This document shows, piece by piece, positions 1 to 4,536 of a stretch of 6,979 nt of DNA; within the stretch, counting starts at the first letter, position 1; each line of letters starts with the position of its first letter. The position numbers and the translations under genes are program-made. Source of the stretch: Pseudobutyrivibrio sp. (GTDB taxonomy: Bacteria; Bacillota; Clostridia; Lachnospirales; Lachnospiraceae); the NCBI GenBank assembly GCA_017557715.1, contig JAFYYE010000092.1, positions 1 to 6,979 of the forward strand. Reading direction: 5' to 3'. The notes beneath the pieces were generated by a model. The model had not been told where the DNA came from. It saw nothing but the letters and a program-made list of their open reading frames with translations, and searched no databases.

Positions 1-418
1 ATTCTACGAAGTATGTCTTATCCACATGCTTTTTAGGTTAAAGCATATCATGAGCCAACTGCCCATCGTTGGTGATAAGAAGCAACCCTGTTGTATCCTT
101 ATCAAGTCGTCCCTCAGGGGCCAAGCCCTTTGGGGCATCTGGACACTGACTGTAAAATACATCCATTATTGTACGTTCATGTGCATCCTCTGTAGCGGTG
201 ATAACCCCCTTTGGCTTGTTGATAACATAGTAAAAAAATCTCTTGTATGTGTATTCTTTACCTTGATAAGAAATCACTACTGAATTCTCATCTACCTTTT
301 GCTCTGGCTTTCCTGCCTTTTCTCCGTCCACAAAAATAAGGCCCTTCTTAAGAAGAGCCTTAACTTCAGACCTTGTTCCGATATTTAATTCTACCAAAAG
401 CTTGTCTAATCGCATCAT
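1..418 (-). pseudogene. rsuA: 16S rRNA pseudouridine synthase (RsuA type), interrupted by an in-frame stop and cut by the window edge
   Basis: Enzymes of this family convert one uridine of 16S rRNA (U516 in E. coli) to pseudouridine. The first 126 residues hold an S4 RNA-binding domain (about 1-45, opening MMRLDKLL), the NKPKGV strand (67-72) and the catalytic GRLDKDTTGLLL motif, with catalytic Asp at about 106. A TAA at 40-38 then interrupts the frame. The next twelve codons in the same frame read PKKHVDKTYFVE, the normal continuation of RsuA after '..HDLLS', so a Ser codon TCA has probably become TAA by one substitution. Family members are about 230-240 residues, so the second half of the catalytic domain would be lost. 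It could be a pseudogene, a polymorphism or a base-calling error. Start: ATG 418 or 415; a TTG at 424 is also in frame. AAGG at 432-429 overlaps the map stop codon, and the gap to map is 12 bases, so it is the last visible gene of that operon. Confidence 0.75.
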
Positions 419-430
419 ATTCAATTTACC

Positions 431-1303
431 TTAGTAAGAAATCACTTCGTAACCAGTCTCTGTAACAAGAACCTGATATTCCCACTGAGCAGATGGCTTG
501 CCATCAAGTGTGGAAACCTCCCAGCCGTTGCTAGGGTCTGTCTTAATCTTCTGTGAACCCATGTTAATCATTGGCTCGATTGTAAACATAAAGCCTGGCA
601 CCAAAAGAAGCTCTGTACCTGGAAGGGTGTTGTAACCAACCCATGGCTCCTCGTGGAACTCTAATCCTACGCCGTGACCACCGATTTCGCGAACAACCTG
701 ATATCCATTAGCATGAGCATGCTTGCAAATAGCTGCTCCTACATCTCCAAGGAAGCCCCATGGCTTAACCTGCTCAAGACCAAGGTCACAGCATTCCTTT
801 GTAACCTCAACAAGCTTCTTAGTCTCTGGGTCCACATCGCCTATCATAAACATTCTGGATGAATCTGAATAATAACCATCTAAAATTGTAGAACAATCTA
901 CATTTACAATATCACCACTTCTAAGAATTACATCCTCGGATGGATAGCCATGGCACACCTGATCATTTACTGATGTACATACACTATATGGAAATCCCTC
1001 GTAATTAAGTGGTGCTGGAATACCGCCCATTTTTGTGGTGGTATCATATACAATCTTATCAATCTCTGCTGTGCTCATGCCTTCGTGAATTGCCTCAGCA
1101 ACTGCATCAAGACATGCCATGTTAATAACTGCTGACTGTCTAATCTTTTCAATCTGCTCTGGTGTCTTTAACATATCGTGTGTTGGAACCTTGTGTCCCT
1201 TCACTGCATAGCTTTCTATCTTTCTATCCATTGCCTCGTGGCACTGCTTATACTTACGACCACTGCCACACCAGCAAGGGTCATTGCGATTTATCTTTTG
1301 CAT
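431..1303 (-). CDS. map: Type I methionine aminopeptidase with N-terminal SEC-C zinc motif
   Basis: Removes the initiator methionine from nascent cytoplasmic proteins using a two-metal centre. The 290-residue product starts with a SEC-C motif (NRNDPCWCGSGRKYKQCH; ligands C10, C12, C21, H22), known in the family as a zinc-binding, ribosome-associating module. The pita-bread catalytic domain follows. All expected residues are present: His118 (VCHGYP), metal ligands Asp136 (VNVD), Asp147 (YSDSS), His210 (GGHGVG), Glu243 (TIEPM) and Glu275 (AQWEY), plus His217 (FHEEP). An in-frame ATG at 1351 would add 16 basic residues, but it lies deep in the upstream gene without a good ribosome binding site. 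ATG 1303 places the SEC-C motif at its usual position and has AGGAAAGG about 11 bases upstream. The start overlaps the upstream gene by 23 bases, suggesting translational coupling. The product is of normal length and looks intact. Confidence 0.96.
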   Translation of the reverse strand: MQKINRNDPCWCGSGRKYKQCHEAMDRKIESYAVKGHKVPTHDMLKTPEQIEKIRQSAVINMACLDAVAEAIHEGMSTAEIDKIVYDTTTKMGGIPAPLNYEGFPYSVCTSVNDQVCHGYPSEDVILRSGDIVNVDCSTILDGYYSDSSRMFMIGDVDPETKKLVEVTKECCDLGLEQVKPWGFLGDVGAAICKHAHANGYQVVREIGGHGVGLEFHEEPWVGYNTLPGTELLLVPGFMFTIEPMINMGSQKIKTDPSNGWEVSTLDGKPSAQWEYQVLVTETGYEVISY

Positions 1304-2039
1304 TTCTACGTAAACCTTTCCTCTCTGTTTTAAACTTTTCCTTTTCCTCATCGGTCATTCCATTTATATAATTTAACTTGGTATGCTTCAAGGTGATATC
1401 ACCCATTACAAGCTTTTTCCAAAGCTTATTGTTTATTTCAATCTGATGCTCATCTTTGATGAGACCATAGTAATATCCATCGTAATTATAGGCCGCCTGT
1501 GATGGCCCATCTTTCTCAGCAAGCATATTTTGATATTTTTCTGCTATCGCTGCTATTCGTATCTGCTGGTTGATTTCTTCTTCTGAGCAAGGCAGCTTTT
1601 CCCACTGGACATCCAGCAAGTCTTCCCAAAAATCAGTTATGGCAAAGCTCAGCTCATCCTCTTCACTTTCTGTGAGAGAATCCATTCCTTCAGCCTTGGC
1701 CATTTGATAGAAAAGATGGTCGTGAACTGCCATATCCATCACTACATCCTTTGCCTCCAACTGAATGAAGGTGTCGTTGGTATGTAGATTCCAGTAATCC
1801 TTTGTGGAATCTGGATTGTAAACCTTTGCCTGTTCCTCTATCTTGCGCTCTTCAAATAAGATGTAGAAAGCCAGGTCCCTAAAGATGACAGCCTCCCCAT
1901 CGATAGTGACAACTGTGTCATCCAAATGCTCAGAATAAACAATTGGATTTCTGTCATCGCCCATGGTAAGAAGTGCGTAGACTATCAAAGATACGCACAC
2001 AAGAAGCAGTATCGGTTTTACAAGCTTTTGAATTCTCAT
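1281..2039 (-). CDS. Membrane-anchored protein resembling the N-terminal region of SurA/PrsA foldases, function unknown
   Basis: The 252-residue protein has a basic N-terminus (MRIQKLVK) and one hydrophobic segment (about 7-25), followed by an acidic, mostly helical outer region. This is an N-in/C-out signal-anchor topology. Residues 43-64 (VVTIDGEAVIFRDLAFYILFEE) resemble the 'VNGEEITLEEFNYY' entry of SurA/PrsA N-terminal domains, but I see no parvulin peptidyl-prolyl isomerase domain. A chaperone-like or partner role is therefore inference from weak similarity. Cys15 lies within the hydrophobic core but lacks a proper lipobox. The last about 30 residues are highly charged (EEKEKFKTERKGLRR). 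The start codon overlaps the stop of the NlpC/P60 gene as ATGA, with AGAAGG about five bases upstream. Its 3' end overlaps map by 23 bases. It is thus co-expressed with a secreted wall hydrolase, which could be its client. Confidence 0.8.
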   Translation of the reverse strand: MRIQKLVKPILLLVCVSLIVYALLTMGDDRNPIVYSEHLDDTVVTIDGEAVIFRDLAFYILFEERKIEEQAKVYNPDSTKDYWNLHTNDTFIQLEAKDVVMDMAVHDHLFYQMAKAEGMDSLTESEEDELSFAITDFWEDLLDVQWEKLPCSEEEINQQIRIAAIAEKYQNMLAEKDGPSQAAYNYDGYYYGLIKDEHQIEINNKLWKKLVMGDITLKHTKLNYINGMTDEEKEKFKTERKGLRRNAKDKSQ

Positions 2040-3124
2040 AGCACCCTTCTAATTGTAATAATTGAGTGACATGTGACAGGCCTGTAGTTGGTAATACCAG
2101 TGGCTGTACTTTGAGCTTCAACAATAAGTCCGCCACCAGCATAAATGGCCACATGGCCTGGGTAACAAACTATATCTCCTGGTTGCATGTAATTATAGCT
2201 TACTTCTTGTCCAACACTTCTGAATGAACCAGAAGTCATACGTGAACCATATGTGATTCCGAAGTTTGCCAAAACAGACTGAACGAATCCAGAACAATCC
2301 GCCCCCTCTGTAAGGGATGAACCACCCCAAACATAGCGATTTCCAACAAACTGATTTGCGTAAGAAACAACGCTCGAACCACTTATTCCAGTCTTGTAAG
2401 AAGGATTTAAATCTCCATTAACATTATAACCGCCTGTGGTCTTAACTGCACCATTTCCTGCAGCTGCTCTGGCGGCAGCCTCCGCAGCTCGTCTGGCAGC
2501 TTCTCTTGCAGCGATTTCCTTCGCAAGCTTCAGCTCCTCATCCAAATCATCCATCTCGCCACGCTTCTGATTAACCATTACTTCAAGAGCGGCTTCCTGA
2601 GTCTTTAACTCTTTCTTTGCAGACTCAAGAGATGTTTTTTCTTCTTCCAATGCGGTAGCCAATTCTTCAATTTCTGCCATGGTAGCAACAAACTGGTCAA
2701 GCTTTTCTCTATCGTAGTCATACACACTGTTCGCATAATCCATTCGATTAAGGAAATGTGTGATAGAACCGGAAGTAATCAACATTTCAAGGACACTTTG
2801 CTTTGGTGTCTCATACATATATTTAATTCTCAGCTTCATAGCAGCGTACTGTGCTTCCTTAGCCGCTGTAGCATCCTCAAGTGCTGCCTGTGTATCTTCG
2901 ATTTCTGCTTCTGTAGATTCAATCTCCGAATTTATCTCGGCAATCTGGCTAACTAATGCATATAAATCCGCATCTAATGCATCTATTTCTTCCTGTAACG
3001 CATCCTGCTCCTGCTCAATCTCTCTAATAGAACGAACCGCATTTACAAATGTGGAATCAGAAACAAGGATTGCAACGCTAACTACTATACACAAAGCTGC
3101 TTTCGCAATCTTAGAATTTTTCAT
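2036..3124 (-). CDS. Secreted coiled-coil NlpC/P60 peptidoglycan hydrolase (CwlO/PcsB-like)
   Basis: A 362-residue exported cell-wall endopeptidase. Residues 1-29 form a signal peptide (MKNSKIAKAALCIVV.., likely cut after VNA). Residues 31-220 are two coiled-coil stretches around LEMLITSGSITHFLNRMDY (112-130). That arrangement is typical of CwlO/PcsB proteins, whose coiled coil is held inactive and switched by FtsEX; FtsEX control here is inference. An Ala/Arg-rich tract (201-223) and a Gly/Ser/Asn linker lead to the NlpC/P60 domain (about 250-362), with nucleophile Cys277 (ADCSGF) and His324 (GHVAIY). The third active-site position reads Glu336 (IVEAQ) where His, Asn or Gln is usual. ATG 3124 is chosen because GGAG lies nine bases upstream and it begins the signal peptide. 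Longer in-frame starts fall in the leader, or, for TTG 3217, in the promoter. It is the first gene of a four-gene unit. Confidence 0.93.
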   Translation of the reverse strand: MKNSKIAKAALCIVVSVAILVSDSTFVNAVRSIREIEQEQDALQEEIDALDADLYALVSQIAEINSEIESTEAEIEDTQAALEDATAAKEAQYAAMKLRIKYMYETPKQSVLEMLITSGSITHFLNRMDYANSVYDYDREKLDQFVATMAEIEELATALEEEKTSLESAKKELKTQEAALEVMVNQKRGEMDDLDEELKLAKEIAAREAARRAAEAAARAAAGNGAVKTTGGYNVNGDLNPSYKTGISGSSVVSYANQFVGNRYVWGGSSLTEGADCSGFVQSVLANFGITYGSRMTSGSFRSVGQEVSYNYMQPGDIVCYPGHVAIYAGGGLIVEAQSTATGITNYRPVTCHSIITIRRVL

Positions 3125-3133
3125 AAACAATAT

Positions 3134-3137
3134 CTCC
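3134..3137 (-). promoter_or_regulatory. Ribosome binding site of the NlpC/P60 gene
   Basis: GGAG lies nine bases before ATG 3124. This site decides the start in favour of the 362-residue form over in-frame ATG 3145 and TTG 3217, which lack a comparable site. Confidence 0.65.
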
Positions 3138-3150
3138 AAAACCATCTGGA

Positions 3151-3180
3151 CCCAATATCTTGGGATATTTACATAATCCC
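3151..3180 (-). other. Two overlapping, mutually exclusive small hairpins in the NlpC/P60 leader
   Basis: On the minus strand GGGAT (3180-3176) can pair with ATCCC (3166-3162). The same CCC also starts CCCAA (3164-3160), which can pair with TTGGG (3155-3151) around a GATA loop. The two stems share three bases and cannot form together. They sit between the predicted transcript start (about 3182) and the GGAG at 3137. Each stem is only five base pairs, so regulatory meaning is uncertain. Confidence 0.35.
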
Positions 3181-3188
3181 TCGATATT

Positions 3189-3217
3189 ATGATACAAGTT
3201 ATAGGAGACCTTTTCAA
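3189..3217 (-). promoter_or_regulatory. Sigma-A type promoter of the NlpC/P60-map-rsuA operon
   Basis: The -35 box is TTGAAA (3217-3212) and the -10 box TATCAT (3194-3189), separated by exactly 17 bases; each matches consensus at five of six positions. The predicted transcript start is near 3182, giving a leader of about 58 bases. It lies directly downstream of the veg terminator, as expected for a new transcription unit. Confidence 0.75.
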
Positions 3218-3230
3218 CCTATATAATCCT

Positions 3231-3264
3231 TTATAAAGAAACGACCCCAGCCATAGCTGAGGTC
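3231..3264 (-). terminator. Rho-independent terminator of veg
   Basis: On the minus strand a nine-pair stem, GACCTCAGC (3264-3256) with GCTGGGGTC (3251-3243), contains one T-G wobble and a four-base TATG loop. GTTTCTTTAT follows. It begins about 25 bases after the veg stop codon. On the plus strand the wobble becomes a C-A mismatch and the T run is short, so the element is oriented for veg. Confidence 0.85.
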
Positions 3265-3288
3265 TTTGAAGCCATTATGAAATTTTAA

Positions 3289-3528
3289 CTAGCAAAGTTT
3301 CATGCGAATTTCCTTAGTAATTATATCTGTATAGCTGAAGGATAACAACTGTGATGGACATGTCTCGGTGTCGTCAACTAATATAGTAAATACACTTGGG
3401 TAAGCTTCTTGAATAACACCTTGCTGAATGTCAACCTTGTTACGACCCTTGTCTAACTGAATAACAACTCTACTACCGCATTGCGATCTTACAGATTCGC
3501 GCACCTTGTCGAAGTCCTCTCGTTCCAT
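3289..3528 (-). CDS. veg: Veg family protein
   Basis: A 79-residue protein matching the small Veg family of Firmicutes. The diagnostic central and C-terminal parts are present: a basic loop (DKGRNKVDIQQGVI, 26-39), the signature EAYPSVFTILVDD (41-53), and the SFSYTDIITK strand (63-72). Length is normal (Bacillus subtilis Veg is 86 residues). In B. subtilis Veg promotes biofilm matrix gene expression by antagonising SinR; whether that holds here is unknown. The RBS GGGGGAG lies about six bases before the ATG. It is monocistronic, with its own strong promoter (3595-3623) and terminator (3231-3264). Three Cys residues (17, 57, 79) are notable for such a small protein. Confidence 0.93.
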   Translation of the reverse strand: MEREDFDKVRESVRSQCGSRVVIQLDKGRNKVDIQQGVIQEAYPSVFTILVDDTETCPSQLLSFSYTDIITKEIRMKLC

Positions 3529-3546
3529 GATGTCTCCCCCTTTTCT

Positions 3547-3588
3547 AGCAACATAAAATATTGCAAATCTAGCAATTTATATTTTGCT
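3547..3588 (-). repeat. Tandem imperfect repeat forming two hairpins in the veg leader
   Basis: Two about 21-base units lie head to tail on the minus strand, each starting GCAA and ending TTGCTAGA. The octamer TCTAGCAA recurs on the plus strand at 3544-3551 and 3568-3575. Unit one folds as AGCAA (3588-3584) with TTGCT (3575-3571) around an eight-base AU-only loop. Unit two folds as GCAA (3564-3561) with TTGC (3551-3548) around a nine-base loop. They fill the space between the predicted transcript start (about 3588) and the RBS. A 5'-end stem of this kind could stabilise the mRNA or bind a regulator; both ideas are inference. Confidence 0.5.
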
Positions 3589-3594
3589 GGGTTT

Positions 3595-3623
3595 AGTTTA
3601 CCATTTTTTGTGTAATTTGTCAA
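3595..3623 (-). promoter_or_regulatory. Strong extended -10 promoter of veg
   Basis: The -35 box is a perfect TTGACA (3623-3618). The spacer is exactly 17 bases and the -10 box is TAAACT (3600-3595), preceded by TG one base upstream (extended -10). The sequence upstream of the -35 is rich in A and T runs, resembling an UP element. The predicted start is near 3588, giving a leader of about 60 bases. The veg promoter of B. subtilis is also known to be very strong. Confidence 0.88.
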
Positions 3624-3732
3624 AATTTTATGCAAGTTTTTTGAATATTTATAATAAAAACACCTTGGAGAGCCCTCAATTTGTTACTATTTATAACGTT
3701 TGTTAAAACTAAATTTAAATGCTAAAAATCTT

Positions 3733-3746
3733 TGAGTTTCCACTCA
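3733..3746. promoter_or_regulatory. Inverted repeat abutting the plsC -35 box, possible operator
   Basis: TGAGT (3733-3737) and ACTCA (3742-3746) form a perfect five-base inverted repeat with a TTCC spacer. It ends one base before the -35 box of the plsC promoter. It does not resemble the FapR or FabT operators I know for lipid genes. A short palindrome can arise by chance in AT-rich DNA, so the operator role is tentative. Confidence 0.3.
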
Positions 3747-3747
3747 T

Positions 3748-3776
3748 TTGCCAATTATTTCCTACTATTTTATAAT
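3748..3776 (+). promoter_or_regulatory. Sigma-A type promoter of plsC
   Basis: The -35 box TTGCCA (3748-3753) and a perfect -10 box TATAAT (3771-3776) are separated by 17 bases. Predicted transcription starts near 3783, leaving a short leader of about 20 bases that carries the GGAGG ribosome binding site. About 124 bp of AT-rich sequence separates this -35 box from that of the divergent veg promoter. Confidence 0.83.
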
Positions 3777-3793
3777 TAGAACATAAAATACTT

Positions 3794-3798
3794 GGAGG
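3794..3798 (+). promoter_or_regulatory. Ribosome binding site of plsC
   Basis: GGAGG lies five bases before ATG 3804. It fixes that start and excludes the in-frame TTG at 3792, which overlaps the binding site itself. Confidence 0.85.
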
Positions 3799-3803
3799 TT
3801 AAT

Positions 3804-4535
3804 ATGCTTAGAACCATATTCACAGTTTTATTTATCACTATTTTCCTGATAATAAGTATTCCTATTTGGGGTATTTTATTTATTCTTGGGCTATTCAACA
3901 AACGTGCCAAAGACGTTATCGGCTACAAGATTGTTGCTTGGGCTTTCGGCGTTGTAGCTTTCATCGCTGGAGCAAAATACGAAGTACACGGCTTGGAAAA
4001 TATTCCAAAGGATAAGTCAGTTTTATTCGTTGGAAACCATCAGAGCTACTTTGATGTTGTTATCGGTTATCATCTTTGTCCTGCAGTTACAGGATTCCTT
4101 GCAAAAGACGACATTAGAAAGGTTCCTCTTTTAAGCACTTGGATGGTAATGAATTATTGCTTATTCCTTACAAGAACTGATCCACGCCAGGATTTAAAGC
4201 TTATTATTAAGGCACAGGAATACATTAAGGCCGGCATCAACATGTTTGTTTTCCCTGAGGGCACTCGCTCTAAGACTGGAGAGATGGCTGAATTCCATGA
4301 AGCTTCTCTCAAGGTTGCTACAAAAACTGGTTGCCCTATCGTACCAGTTTGCTTCACAAACACTCGTGAAGTCCTTGAGGCTCACATGCCTAAGTGCAAG
4401 CGCTCAAAGGTAATTGTTACCTTCCTTCCTGCAATTGATCCAAATGCACTTGAGGGTGAAAATAAAAAACGCCCTGGAGCTTATATCCAGAGCGTAATGA
4501 AAACTCAGCTTGATGCTGACGCAAAGTTAATTTAA
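3804..4535 (+). CDS. plsC: 1-acyl-sn-glycerol-3-phosphate acyltransferase
   Basis: A 243-residue membrane enzyme that acylates lysophosphatidic acid to phosphatidic acid, the second acylation of phospholipid synthesis. A hydrophobic N-terminal segment (about 4-30) anchors it. The acyltransferase motifs are complete and in order: motif I NHQSYFD (78-84, catalytic His79 and Asp84), motif II around FLTRTD (121-126), motif III FPEGTRS (150-156, phosphate binding) and motif IV IVPVCF (179-184). Length is typical. The start is ATG 3804, set by GGAGG at 3794-3798. It is the only complete plus-strand gene and is transcribed alone from its own promoter. It runs head-on into murF: the stop codons are separated by one base, so transcript ends must overlap. 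Its codons for residues around ENKKRPGAYIQS also encode, on the opposite strand, the likely murF terminator. Confidence 0.95.
   Translation: MLRTIFTVLFITIFLIISIPIWGILFILGLFNKRAKDVIGYKIVAWAFGVVAFIAGAKYEVHGLENIPKDKSVLFVGNHQSYFDVVIGYHLCPAVTGFLAKDDIRKVPLLSTWMVMNYCLFLTRTDPRQDLKLIIKAQEYIKAGINMFVFPEGTRSKTGEMAEFHEASLKVATKTGCPIVPVCFTNTREVLEAHMPKCKRSKVIVTFLPAIDPNALEGENKKRPGAYIQSVMKTQLDADAKLI
4459..4493 (-). terminator. Intrinsic terminator of the ddl-murF transcript, inside the plsC coding region
   Basis: On the minus strand GCTCTGGA (4493-4486) pairs with TCCAGGGC (4478-4471): eight pairs with one T-G wobble and a seven-base loop. It is followed at once by GTTTTTTATTTT. It starts about 43 bases after the murF stop codon. 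On the plus strand the wobble is a C-A mismatch and no T run follows, so it points at murF rather than plsC. Confidence 0.8.
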
Positions 4536-4536
4536 A

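Noticed and set aside
1304..1351. Start of map at ATG 1351
   Set aside because: It lies inside the upstream gene with no convincing ribosome binding site and adds a basic tail before the SEC-C motif, which normally stands at the extreme N-terminus.
1995..1997. Lipoprotein lipobox at Cys15 of the foldase-like protein
   Set aside because: The sequence before the Cys is LLV, lacking the small residue at -1, and hydrophobic residues continue after it, which fits a signal anchor instead.
2460..2520. A DNA repeat in the alanine-rich part of the NlpC/P60 gene
   Set aside because: The repetition comes from Ala/Arg/Glu codons of a low-complexity linker and not from an independent DNA repeat.
3125..3217. 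A longer N-terminus for the NlpC/P60 protein starting at TTG 3217
   Set aside because: It would place the start codon in the -35 box of the gene's own promoter and put 31 residues before a clear signal peptide. ATG 3124 has a proper ribosome binding site.
3650..3655. A second TATAAT on the plus strand as an upstream plsC promoter
   Set aside because: The hexamer at a 17-base distance (TTTATG) is a poor -35 box, and the nearby TTGTCA is 27 bases away. The TTGCCA/TATAAT pair at 3748-3776 is far better.
3550..3790. The 11-mer AACATAAAATA at 3550-3560 and 3780-3790 as paired regulatory repeats flanking the divergent promoters
   Set aside because: It is low-complexity AT-rich sequence, and the copies sit at different distances from the two start codons; chance is sufficient.
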